Part shown: positions 46,743 to 54,756 of the stretch, piece after piece | Numbering within the stretch: the first letter of the stretch is position 1 | Layout: every line of letters starts with the position of its first letter | Assembly: GCF_006385805.1 (NCBI RefSeq) | Contig: NZ_VFSG01000001.1 | Location: forward strand, 806,001 to 870,000 | From: Streptococcus xiaochunlingii | GTDB taxonomy: Bacteria > Bacillota > Bacilli > Lactobacillales > Streptococcaceae | Length of the DNA stretch: 64,000 nucleotides | Direction: 5' to 3' | The notes under the pieces: model-generated | Seen by the model: the letters and a program-made list of their open reading frames with translations, nothing else | Told to the model about the DNA's origin: nothing | Databases searched by the model: none | Position numbers and translations under genes: made by a program

Positions 46743-47093
46743 ATGAAATCTACTTTAAGTTCAATTTTATCTCTAATAGTATCCTCCTCTTCTAAATTAC
46801 CTTATGTTTCACATTACTCGTATGATTTTCAACATGGCTGGTTAAATATAATTGTATCAGAATATAATAGTCAAAAAACTTGTGGAGACATAGGTATAAG
46901 TAATAATGAGTTACAATATAAGCTTTTTTGTGGGAAAGAAAATAGAAAAGGAAAGATTCCGTTAAGTAAAATAAAATTCAAATATGAGAAAGATATTTTT
47001 TCTGCTCAAAGTATTATAAGTGGAAAAATATTTTTCTCAGTTAAATGTACACAAGATCAATACAGATATATTGAAAAATATATTAAGAAATAA
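46743..47093 (+). CDS. Immunity-type hypothetical protein
   Basis: 116 residues starting MKSTLSSILSLIVSSSSKLP. Beta-rich (HGWLNIIVSEYNSQKTCGDIG, IFFSVKCTQDQYRYIEKYIKK). The ribosome binding site is weak. Its position right after a toxin tail marks it as immunity. No family recognised. Confidence 0.5.
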   Translation: MKSTLSSILSLIVSSSSKLPYVSHYSYDFQHGWLNIIVSEYNSQKTCGDIGISNNELQYKLFCGKENRKGKIPLSKIKFKYEKDIFSAQSIISGKIFFSVKCTQDQYRYIEKYIKK

Positions 47094-47216
47094 AACGGCA
47101 AAAAGACAATTAAATTCTGTACAAATATAGAATTTGTAATAATCTGAAGCAATCCGTAGCCATTATGAAACCTCCAAGATATAAAGTGTGTGCGTTACGC
47201 GCGAACCCTTGGCACA

Positions 47217-47291
47217 GGTACACAACCGGACCAACATGGTAATAAATACTCTTTAAAAAATGCACATAAGAAGGAGAAATTATGTATTTAG
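47217..47291 (+). pseudogene. Orphan toxin tail overlapping the TPR immunity gene
   Basis: After an Rhs scrap (EPLAQVHN) one frame reads GTQPDQHGNKYSLKNAHKKE and ends at TAG 47289-47291, overlapping the next ATG (47282) by 10 bp. This is the last stretch of a toxin. Confidence 0.45.
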
Positions 47292-47734
47292 ATCAAGTAA
47301 ATTATGAATTAAACAAACAAATCAATGATTTTGTATGTAACTCAAATGATGCTACTACGCCGGAGGAACGCATTGATATTCTGAATCAAGCATGGGAACT
47401 TTTACCTAAACCAGCCACTCAATTCGTTGAGCCTACTTCAGCAATCGCCTGTGGTGTTTCAGAAAATTATAAAAAATTAGGTGATTATCAAAAAGCCCTT
47501 GAGTGGATGTTAATTGCACTTGAGGCACGAAAAGATGAACCTGCAGCAGGTGTGTTTATATGGACAGGAATCGTTTATTACGAATTGGGTGATATGGAAA
47601 ATGCTTATAAATATTTTGACCTAACTTATAATGAGCTACGTTACACACCTTTTTCTATGGAAGACAAAAAATATTGGCAATTTTATAAGCAACGTAAAGA
47701 AGAATTAAATCCTAAGAAAAAAACCAAAAAGTAA
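47282..47734 (+). CDS. TPR-type immunity protein
   Basis: 150 residues. SENYKKLGDYQKALEWMLIALEARKDEPA and GIVYYELGDMENAYKYFDLTYNE are tetratricopeptide repeats. AAGGAG lies 6 bp upstream. TPR-like proteins of this size occur as immunity proteins in Rhs and CDI loci. A short Rhs scrap (NRCYAYDPDV) follows at 47769-47800. Confidence 0.6.
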   Translation: MYLDQVNYELNKQINDFVCNSNDATTPEERIDILNQAWELLPKPATQFVEPTSAIACGVSENYKKLGDYQKALEWMLIALEARKDEPAAGVFIWTGIVYYELGDMENAYKYFDLTYNELRYTPFSMEDKKYWQFYKQRKEELNPKKKTKK

Positions 47735-47826
47735 GATTCGATATTTTTAGACGATCTTTTTTGTACCGTACTTAACCGCTGCTACGCCTACGACCCGGAT
47801 GTAGTATAACTAGAGGGAAATATACT

Positions 47827-48138
47827 ATGAAATATCATATTGAAGATTTAAGAGACCAATTACATAACCATAACTGGATTGTTTTGAAAGAATCAGAAGG
47901 AAATGATTTAGATATATCAGAATTTTGGACTATTCGTCATAGATACCAACCAAACAAAACTTGTACTCTAGCTTTTGAAGGAATGGATGACTTGGAAGTT
48001 TTACCAATCGAAAAAAGTTATGCATGTTTTTTATCTGAAGAGCCAGCTATATCATTATACTTTTCTAAGAGCATTAAGTTATGGAAGAGAGATTTAAATA
48101 CATTCATTTTAAATCTGAATTCTTTTATAATTTGCTAA
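47827..48138 (+). CDS. Immunity-type protein of a conserved Rhs-associated family
   Basis: 103 residues: KYHIEDLRDQLHNHNWIVLKESEGNDLDISEFWTIRH, then FEGMDDLEVLPIEKSYACFL and SLYFSKSIKLWKRDLNTFI. I recall proteins of this pattern in proteobacterial Rhs tails, but the family has no name known to me. AGAGGG precedes the ATG. Another GTAGGTTGGGT repeat follows. Confidence 0.5.
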   Translation: MKYHIEDLRDQLHNHNWIVLKESEGNDLDISEFWTIRHRYQPNKTCTLAFEGMDDLEVLPIEKSYACFLSEEPAISLYFSKSIKLWKRDLNTFILNLNSFIIC

Positions 48139-48199
48139 TTTTAAATCCTTCAAACTATATAAAGCTAATCAAAATCCAAATAACTGTAAATGTTCCTAG

Positions 48200-48408
48200 C
48201 AAGCGTAGGTTGGGTCAAGACCCAACAAAATATCAAGGTCGTCTGAAAAAGATGAGCGAGTTTACAAGTATGCGCACCAGCCGTTCAGATTGCAAAACAT
48301 CCTTGTCCACGCTGGCATGTAGCTACTGCCAAAACGGATGGAAATCTTAGTCAAAAAGAAATAATGGGAATGGTACATTTTCTTGGGAGTAATACAAAGA
48401 AAATGTAA
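48200..48408 (+). pseudogene. Rhs scrap with DUS joined to a toxin tail
   Basis: AAGCGTAGGTTGGGTCAAGA is followed by AAGGTCGTCTGAAAAAG (uptake dialect AGGTCGTCTGAA) read as GRLKKDERVYKYAHQPFRLQN. The whole core after RLQN is deleted, and the frame changes into HPCPRWHVATAKTDGNLSQK and EIMGMVHFLGSNTKKM ending at 48408. Confidence 0.6.
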
Positions 48409-48432
48409 CCGTACAACATAGGAAATAATATC

Positions 48433-48909
48433 ATGACAACTTTAGAAGATAAGATCTTTACTTTAAAACAGAATCATTTAATGAAAAAAATGAAAGAAAT
48501 TCATTTTTTAAATAATTTAATTTCAGATTCTGAAAAAATCATTCCATATCCACTCTCATGTGAAATAATAAATCGTACTTTTCCCCCCTATAGAAATATA
48601 GAATTATCAAAGGAAAATTTTAGTTTATCGATAAAAAATGAAATATTAAATTTTCTTGCACCAGAGGAAAATGACATTGCTTATGTATACTTTTATGGAG
48701 GAATAAATGATTCGGCTAAAATACCAATAGAAGTATTCCCCTTGTTTATTATCAAAATAAAAAATATTAGCAATTGGCTAGAATTAATAAACAAACCTAA
48801 TTTTTATTGTTTAAAATTCTTTAGTCATAAAATAGATAAAGTTATCGATATATCTCTACTCGACAATGAGGAAGATGTGTTATCTATTTCTATTGGAATG
48901 AATGCTTAA
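48433..48909 (+). CDS. Immunity-type hypothetical protein
   Basis: 158 residues starting MTTLEDKIFTLKQNHLMKKM, 24 bp after a toxin tail, with AGGA upstream. Contains AYVYFYGGINDSAKIPIEVF. No family recognised. Confidence 0.5.
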   Translation: MTTLEDKIFTLKQNHLMKKMKEIHFLNNLISDSEKIIPYPLSCEIINRTFPPYRNIELSKENFSLSIKNEILNFLAPEENDIAYVYFYGGINDSAKIPIEVFPLFIIKIKNISNWLELINKPNFYCLKFFSHKIDKVIDISLLDNEEDVLSISIGMNA

Positions 48910-48980
48910 CTATTTTAAAAATAAATAAACTATTCCAGCAGAAGCAATCCTTTGCTTTGTATAACTGAAAGGTATTTAGC

Positions 48981-49298
48981 ATGAAAGAATTATTAGAAAA
49001 ACTTGAAAATAATAGTTTTATTTATAAGGTCAGAATGGATCTTGAATTCGATGTAAAGGACTATCAAAAATTATTAAAAATTTTAAATGAAATAAAGTAT
49101 TATACTCATAATCATAATCTAATTGAAAAAAGACTAGCATCTATTTTATATGAAATACCGAAATTAACACATATTTGGTATCTCAATTTAAAAGACGATC
49201 CAAATAAAAATGAATCTTCTATTGTTAATCAACTTGAAGATGCATGGATAGAGTTAGATTCAATAATTGGAGAAGAAATTCTTGGTCAAGGACAATAA
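48981..49298 (+). CDS. Immunity-type small helical protein
   Basis: 105 residues: MKELLEKLENNSFIYKVRMD, two helical stretches, and THIWYLNLKDDPNKNESS. AAAGG precedes the ATG. No family recognised; no toxin piece directly upstream. Confidence 0.45.
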   Translation: MKELLEKLENNSFIYKVRMDLEFDVKDYQKLLKILNEIKYYTHNHNLIEKRLASILYEIPKLTHIWYLNLKDDPNKNESSIVNQLEDAWIELDSIIGEEILGQGQ

Positions 49299-49338
49299 AC
49301 TCCTCTTAACAAACATAGAAACTCTAAATTTAGCAAAA

Positions 49339-49425
49339 GATAACCGTTTTGGGAAACCAAAGCATGCATGTGCAACATCTAACCCTTTGCTAGCTATATT
49401 AAGAATTACTGCAACAAGTGGATAA
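49339..49425 (+). pseudogene. Orphan toxin tail
   Basis: DNRFGKPKHACATSNPLLAI then LRITATSG and a stop, 14 bp before the next gene. Class not recognised. Confidence 0.4.
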
Positions 49426-49439
49426 ATAAGAGAAATCAG

Positions 49440-49865
49440 ATGGAAAAATAATTCTTAGAAATTATCAATTTATTAATTGATAATAATACTGAACAAATTT
49501 ATAGAAAGATTATGCTTTCTATATTAGATATTATTATAGAGAATCCAATTTTATGTATAAGTATCTATAAACCTTATGTTGATAGCGCAGAAAATTATTG
49601 GAGATATTATGATGAAACTGTTGATAACTTAGAAAAATACCGAAAGGAAGTTATTGAGATTGCACTATTAAAAAAATGGTCAACTTTAAATAAAAAAGAT
49701 AAAAAAAATATAGAATTAAATTATATTTATCGTTTGATTCTTACTCCATTTAAATCAGAAGAATTAGATAGAAATTGTGATAATCTATATTGGTTTATTG
49801 AGTGTATAAACCATTATGGTATAAGCTCTTATAAGGCAATAAATTATTTCAAAAGATACTTTTAA
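49440..49865 (+). pseudogene. Immunity-type gene with a stop at codon 4
   Basis: ATG GAA AAA TAA at 49440-49451, then the frame continues FLEIINLLIDNNTEQIYRKI and MLSILDIIIENPILCISIYK to 49865 (141 codons in all). Translation could restart at the in-frame ATG at 49512 to give 117 residues. Helical, no known family. One of few immunity genes here with a clear break. Confidence 0.55.
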
Positions 49866-50007
49866 TACTCCTATCTTTGCTAGAAGGCAGTAAAAATAAC
49901 GAGGAGATGGTTTTATTAGTTTAGTAAGAATCCTGATAATGTCTGAAGAGGCCTTCGTCTATGATATTACTGGCCTCCTAAAAGGGCTGGGAGCCTTTAG
50001 ATAGCCC

Positions 50008-50855
50008 ACCGGATTGGTCCACCTCTTGCAGGAAATCCAACCGGACGGCAGATATACCTATATCTACACCAATCTGTATTCCTACAATCCTTTAGCACAA
50101 GTTCGCGATTGGACAACCGAAGACGGAGAAGGCGTACAACAAGCCTACTACTTTCACTGCGACCAAATCGGTATCCCGAGAGAAATGACTGACAAGGACG
50201 GTAATTTGCTGTGGTTCGGCAACTATACCGACTGGGGGCGTCTGAAAGAGGAAACCAAGGTAACGGATAGCGCATACCAGCCCTTCCGCCTGCAAAACCA
50301 ATATGCCGACCGTGAGACGGGGTTGCATTACAACTTCTTCAGGCATTATGAGCCTGATGCTGGGCGGTTTGTGAATCAAGATCCTATCAAATTGAAGGGT
50401 GGGAAAAATTTTTATCAATTTGCACCAAATACAACGAAATGGAATGATCCATTAGGACTAATGAACAAATGTGATAATTGTTCAAAAACTGGGGTGGACA
50501 TAAACCTTATGCAAGATGAAGCAAAAACTTACGTTGATAACATCCCGAGAGAAAATTTTCCCGAAGGTGATTTTTAGTGGGAGCACATGGTAATAGTAGT
50601 ATTGTAGCCACTAATGGACCCAATCAAAATTTGTTTACCCTAAGACAATTAGCAGAGTTAATTAAACAACATCCCCAATATTCTGAAGGGAAATCAGTAA
50701 CATTAGTTGCTTGTCAAACAGGGAAAGGGGACAATTCATTTGCTCAAAAATTGGCTAATGAATTAAAAGCACCTGTACGTGGTGCAACAGAAAATGTTAG
50801 TGCAGTTACAGGAGAAGTATTAAATGGAGGTAAATATGTTACATTTAAGCCATAA
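50008..50855 (+). pseudogene. Rhs core plus C80/CHAT-like peptidase tip, off by one base
   Basis: Longest Rhs remnant: [80 protein letters not shown] and the cleavage-type motif WNDPLGL. The tip starts MNKCDNCSKTGVDINLMQDE and is frameshifted in the T run at 50571-50575 (five T; six would restore GDFLVGAHGNSS). The following frame has GAHGN and KSVTLVACQTGKGDNSFAQKLANEL, a His/Cys pair resembling caspase-like (C80/CHAT) peptidase tips. Everything else is intact. Confidence 0.7.
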
Positions 50856-50925
50856 AATCCTTAAATTTATTTTTTAAAGTATTTTTCTAACGTCTTATAA
50901 TAACTCATACAGTAAGGATAGAGAC

Positions 50926-51306
50926 ATGAAATCTAATGCCAACATTTCAATAAATGACAGTATGTATATTTCTAAAACTGATCTGGAAAAGTTAAAAATT
51001 GATGCTTCCTCTGGCAATAGTCAAGCAGCATCAAAATTAGCTAATTATTTTGCTTTTTATGAATTTAACAATGATAAATTTATATTTTGGTTAATTCGAT
51101 CAGCCGAATTAGGTAATACTCAAGCACAATATGATTTGGCCTATATATTCTTTGATCATTACCAAGACAGTAAAGACAAAAACAAATTAGACGAAGCGGA
51201 AAAATGGGCTCTACTTGCTCAAAAAAATGGGATGTCTATTACTAACCTACTCACTGATATACATAATGAAAAGCAGAATTCCAAAAATAAACATGAAAAC
51301 AAATAG
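50926..51306 (+). CDS. Sel1-repeat immunity protein
   Basis: 126 residues. ASSGNSQAASKLANYFAFYE, IRSAELGNTQAQYDLAYIFF and KLDEAEKWALLAQKNG are Sel1-like repeats. AAGGA precedes the ATG, 70 bp after the peptidase-like tip. Sel1 proteins are used as immunity proteins in several polymorphic toxin loci. Confidence 0.65.
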   Translation: MKSNANISINDSMYISKTDLEKLKIDASSGNSQAASKLANYFAFYEFNNDKFIFWLIRSAELGNTQAQYDLAYIFFDHYQDSKDKNKLDEAEKWALLAQKNGMSITNLLTDIHNEKQNSKNKHENK

Positions 51307-51368
51307 TTAAAATAAAAAACTAACCAAGCTAGCGTATAAATCCCTGAGTAAACGTGGGGTGAATCAAA

Positions 51369-51452
51369 CAAGCCGTAGCCCGCATGAAACCTCCAATCCC
51401 GACGTAGGGTGCGTGCGGTACGCACGCGGTTTCTGTTCAAATGACCTCAGTC
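51369..51452 (+). repeat. Neisseria-like spacer repeat, copy 8 (best preserved)
   Basis: CAAGCCGTAGCCCGCATGAA, ACCTCCAATCCCGACGTAGG and GTGCGGTACGCACGCGGTTT in order, ending TGACCTCAG where the uptake sequence has been altered. Confidence 0.8.
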
Positions 51453-51477
51453 TCTTCGGATTACCTGAAAAAGTACA

Positions 51478-51860
51478 GGCTACTTCGACCCCGCGCACAA
51501 TATCTTGTCCGACAACAATAGCCCTACCGTCCCGGACAACCGCCTGAAAACCTACAACGGAACAACCTATTACTACGACCACTTCGGCAACCTGATCCAC
51601 CGCGAACTGACCGACGACGAAGTGCAGAACTATTTCTACGACCTGCATGACCAACTGGTTAAAGCCGAAATCTTCAAGAAAGTGGCCAACAACCCCACTA
51701 CTTCCACTGCGACCAAATCGGTATACCGCACGAGATGACCGATAAGGATGGCAATCTGGTTTGGTTCGGCAACTACACCGGCTAGGGTCGTCTGAAATAT
51801 TTATTCCGTAACAATCTAAGCCAAAACAGCCTATGAATACGGCCAGGACGGTCATGCTCA
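51478..51860 (+). pseudogene. Rhs repeat and core scraps
   Basis: YFDPAHNILSDNNSPTVPDN, RLKTYNGTTYYYDHFGNLIH and [22 protein letters not shown] are YD repeats from the middle of an Rhs protein. After KKVAN a deletion joins it, out of frame, to [20 protein letters not shown] and a stop (TAG) at the GW position, followed by GGTCGTCTGAAA. Confidence 0.7.
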
Positions 51861-51982
51861 AAAAATACAAGAACGTAAAAACAGATTAAACAATAAAAAA
51901 AGAACATAAAGAAAATTGCGTCACGTGCAATAAATAAGATCAAGATATTAAATTTATCAATTTACAACTATAGGTATTATTA

Positions 51983-52369
51983 ATGGAAAAAGAATTGTTA
52001 TGTATTTTAAAAAAATATGAAACGCATCCTGATTTCTTGGGTGACACTATTGAAGATATAAATCAAGTAGGAGGTATGGATGATACAGTTTTGCATATTG
52101 CTGCCAGAAATAATTCTTTAAATGATGCTCTTGTATTTCTTCAAAATGGAGCATTGATCGATCTTAAAGGGGACTTAGGATATACACCCCTACATTATGC
52201 ATGCATGTTTGGAAATATAGAAATGGTGAAAATACTCCTTGATAATGGATCTGATAAAAATATACAAAATGAATTTGGAGAAAATGCCGTTAGAATTGCA
52301 ATTAACTCATCCAGCGAAAATAAAGAGAAGATAGTAAAACTATTAAATAATTTTAAAAAGCGTAAATAA
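51983..52369 (+). CDS. Ankyrin-repeat immunity-type protein
   Basis: 128 residues. DDTVLHIAARNNSLNDALVFLQNGALID, LGYTPLHYACMFGNIEMVKILLDNGSD and FGENAVRIAINSSS are three ankyrin repeats. Small ankyrin proteins are frequent in immunity cassettes. AGG lies upstream. No adjacent toxin tail is visible. Confidence 0.65.
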   Translation: MEKELLCILKKYETHPDFLGDTIEDINQVGGMDDTVLHIAARNNSLNDALVFLQNGALIDLKGDLGYTPLHYACMFGNIEMVKILLDNGSDKNIQNEFGENAVRIAINSSSENKEKIVKLLNNFKKRK

Positions 52370-52426
52370 AAAATAGATAATAAATCAATCAAATGGTGCC
52401 ATACCTTAAAATGTAGAAAGTAAGAC

Positions 52427-52720
52427 ATGAAAAAAAACAATCTAATTCTATTAATTAAAAATCAAATGTCAGATAAACAAAAAAATGAAAATGCCTTACA
52501 TTTAAATACACTTTTACTAAGTTCAATAGAAAACCCTAGTATGGATAATGATAGTTTCATAGAATTATTTAGCTATTATTCTAATATATCCCAAGGAGAA
52601 GTAAGTGAACTATTTGATTTACTGCAATCTTTAACCCAAGATGAAATCAATATAATTTATGATTTTTTAGAATATATTTCAAAGTTTGTCAAAGACTTAG
52701 GAGTATATTGTGAATTTTAA
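52427..52720 (+). CDS. Immunity-type small helical protein
   Basis: 97 residues, acidic and helical (SQGEVSELFDLLQSLTQDEINIIYDFLEYI). No family recognised. It lies 57 bp after the ankyrin gene and ends 24 bp before a possible start of the next gene, so the three could be co-transcribed. Confidence 0.45.
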   Translation: MKKNNLILLIKNQMSDKQKNENALHLNTLLLSSIENPSMDNDSFIELFSYYSNISQGEVSELFDLLQSLTQDEINIIYDFLEYISKFVKDLGVYCEF

Positions 52721-52744
52721 AAATTTCTTACGGAGGTAAACTAT

Positions 52745-53194
52745 ATACAAGAACGAAATTATCTAGAGGAAAAAATTAGGACTACTTTTCCAATTTTCAA
52801 AGTTGATAAAAACAATATCATAAGTTTTGATGATAGTGATAACTTTTATATATTTTCTATAATGCAACTATCTACTAAAACTTGGATTGAGATAACATAC
52901 GATGATTTTCTCTCAATACTTGAATCACTAGAGTGGCAAGCTTATACTAATAAGGCTATATTATATTTTACTCCCTGCTGTTTAAAATATATTTTTTCTA
53001 ATTTATCTAAATTTTATTTATATGGTTACGTTGTTGAATTTTTATATATTGCTCTAAGAAACAAAAGTACGACATTTAACACTAGTCAGATCAACTTAAT
53101 CATTGATTTTTTAAAATTAATCCAAAATTTTAACCAGGAAATTAGTGTTGAAACACAAAAGAAAATAACAAGTACTATCCAACTTTATATATAA
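52745..53194 (+). CDS. DUF6714-like protein with ATA at the start position
   Basis: 150 codons are open from ATA at 52745, which lies 8 bp after a strong CGGAGGT; the first in-frame ATG is only at 52862. The upstream codons belong to the protein: the pattern (EEKIRTTFPIFKVDK, SFDDSDNFYIF, TKTWIEITYDDFLSILES, AILYFTPCCLKYIFSNLSKF) follows DUF6714 (FP...D...W..I....L......YLTP.....L). Either the original ATG mutated to ATA or ATA is used weakly. Confidence 0.55.
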   Translation: MQERNYLEEKIRTTFPIFKVDKNNIISFDDSDNFYIFSIMQLSTKTWIEITYDDFLSILESLEWQAYTNKAILYFTPCCLKYIFSNLSKFYLYGYVVEFLYIALRNKSTTFNTSQINLIIDFLKLIQNFNQEISVETQKKITSTIQLYI

Positions 53195-53195
53195 T

Positions 53196-53400
53196 TTCCC
53201 GGCCGTAAAGGGGGCGGTTGGCGTCGGTCGGCCGGTGAATCCGATACATGGTTTGAAATTTTTGGAGGGTGAAACCGACTTTGCTTTTGAAGGCATTTTG
53301 CCATTAAATTCAAAAGCAGTGAGAAGAATGAAAAATATTAACGATATAGTATTGAAGGAAATATCTTTCTATCAAGCAAAAAAATTATGGAGTATACTTT
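53196..53400 (+). pseudogene. Rhs N-terminal scrap (PAAR/DUF6531 junction)
   Basis: FPAVKGAVGVGRPVNPIHGL then KFLEGETDFAFEGILPLN. GRPVNP..G.K.L.GETDF...G.LPL is the start of the DUF6531 region of Rhs proteins, just after the PAAR domain. It is the only N-terminal Rhs sequence in the block. It is joined to an AT-rich stretch SKAVRRMKNINDIVLKEISF that leads to the next gene. Confidence 0.7.
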
Positions 53401-53401
53401 T

Positions 53402-53917
53402 ATGTTCAAATCAAAATTATTTCCCGAGGATTTTTTTAATATATGTATTAAGCGTAAAGTAGAAATTAAAAAGTTAGATAAACTTCCTAAACTGGATAAT
53501 AACTATTTGTTATTTATTACTAAATATCAGGAGGTAGAGATAATACCTGATATTTCTCTTTTTAATTATGAAGAGGCTTTAAATGAAAATAGATACTTAG
53601 AGTGTAATTATCCCGAAATATCAAGGTGTTTTTGGAGTATTGGACAAGCAGGACAGGGAGATGGATGGTTTCTAAATAAAATAGATAATACCATTTTTCA
53701 TTATAATCATGATACTGGAGAATATACCAAATCTGGATTTACAAATTTAGGGATAGGTTTCTCACAATTTATCCAATTGGCTTTGTTATACAGAGATTTA
53801 GAGCACCTATTAGATGAAGGAGAGACACTTACGGATAATATAAAAACTGAGTTTATATATTCAGTAAATAGTATAAGTAATAATTTATTTAATGTTTATC
53901 CATTTAAGTATTTTTAA
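53402..53917 (+). CDS. SMI1/KNR4-like (SUKH superfamily) immunity protein
   Basis: 171 residues from MFKSKLFPEDFFNICIKRKV; GGAG 9 bp upstream sets this start. LPKLDNNYLLFITKYQEVEI, CFWSIGQAGQGDGWFLNKID, then TIFHYNHDTGEY and FIQLALLYRDLEHLLDEGE fit the SUKH pattern (G.GD.W...). A spacer repeat follows. Confidence 0.65.
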   Translation: MFKSKLFPEDFFNICIKRKVEIKKLDKLPKLDNNYLLFITKYQEVEIIPDISLFNYEEALNENRYLECNYPEISRCFWSIGQAGQGDGWFLNKIDNTIFHYNHDTGEYTKSGFTNLGIGFSQFIQLALLYRDLEHLLDEGETLTDNIKTEFIYSVNSISNNLFNVYPFKYF

Positions 53918-53943
53918 TTGAAATATTCAATAAATTTATTAAA

Positions 53944-54271
53944 CAAACCGTAGTCCCGCACAAAACCTTCAGTTCTGACGTAGGGGGGGACCGCACGCAC
54001 GCTGTTTCTGTTTTTCAGACGACTTCGAAGAAGTAACCGGATTCGTTCGAGACGGCAGCCATCTACTGCAAGAAGTCCAGTCGGACGGAAGATATACCTA
54101 TATCTATACCGATCCCGACAGCTACGAACCCTTGGCACAGATACACAACTCTTTATTACAGAAAGTTTTCATAGAGATAAAGCACAAGCTGAGGTGCACG
54201 ATAAATTTCGTGAGACCTATTGGAAAAACGTGCACGGGATTATATTGAAAGTTGTAAAAAACTCATATTGA
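53944..54271 (+). pseudogene. Spacer repeat, Rhs scrap and toxin tail
   Basis: AACCGTAGTCCCGCACAAAA, TTCTGACGTAGG, CACGCTGTTTCTG and CAGACGACTTC (spacer copy 9) run into Rhs text DDFEEVTGFVRDGSHLLQEV and DGRYTYIYTDPDSYEPLAQI. Then a frame TQLFITESFHRDKAQAEVHD, KFRETYWKNVHG ends at TGA 54269-54271, 11 bp before the next immunity gene; it is probably the toxin end. Confidence 0.6.
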
Positions 54272-54282
54272 AAGGACTAATC

Positions 54283-54723
54283 ATGAAAGAATTATCAAGC
54301 ATAGAAAGAAATTTAAACATCTTATTTCCTCAGTCATATAAAAATACCCTTGATAAATTTAAGTTGTTTATGGAAATAGAATTTAAAGATTATGAAATTG
54401 ATTTATTTAATAATAATTTATTGTTTGACGAGTTGAATTCTTTTCCAAGATGGAATTATATGGAATATTTAGTTGAAATAAACAAGAAAAAACAAAAGGC
54501 AGAAAATATTGTACAAAGGTATGACTCCACAGAATTTGTAGACTCTGAACGCGTAAAAAAAGGTTTTATGTTTGGAGCTTCTTCAAATGGGGGACGCTTA
54601 TATTTTGATTTAAATGATAATCTATCAATCTGGGAATATTGGCTAGATGATGGAAGTGTTGGAAAAGTAGCAGATACTTTTGATGAAATTCTTGAATATG
54701 GAAAAATTATAGATTTCGAGTAA
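54283..54723 (+). CDS. SMI1/KNR4 (SUKH-1) family immunity protein
   Basis: 146 residues from MKELSSIERNLNILFPQSYK; AAAGGA is 8 bp upstream. LFPQSYKNTLDKF, then GFMFGASSNGGRLYFDLNDNLSIWEYWLDDGS and VADTFDEILEYGKI are classical SUKH-1 features (FG.....G..Y.fD.......I......). It should protect against the nuclease-like tail just upstream. Confidence 0.75.
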   Translation: MKELSSIERNLNILFPQSYKNTLDKFKLFMEIEFKDYEIDLFNNNLLFDELNSFPRWNYMEYLVEINKKKQKAENIVQRYDSTEFVDSERVKKGFMFGASSNGGRLYFDLNDNLSIWEYWLDDGSVGKVADTFDEILEYGKIIDFE

Positions 54724-54756
54724 ATGTAAATTGTATCAAGGTTTAACATACCCCTA

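Noticed and set aside
49997..50418. - strand open frames over the Rhs core at 50 kb (and similar at 31.1, 42.7, 51.4, 54.7 kb)
   Set aside because: They are mirror frames of GC-richer Rhs core DNA and recur only because the core itself recurs.
29326..54030. Recurring ~85-bp units taken as a CRISPR array
   Set aside because: Spacing is irregular (hundreds to thousands of bp), the intervals contain genes, copies are diverged and there are no cas genes.
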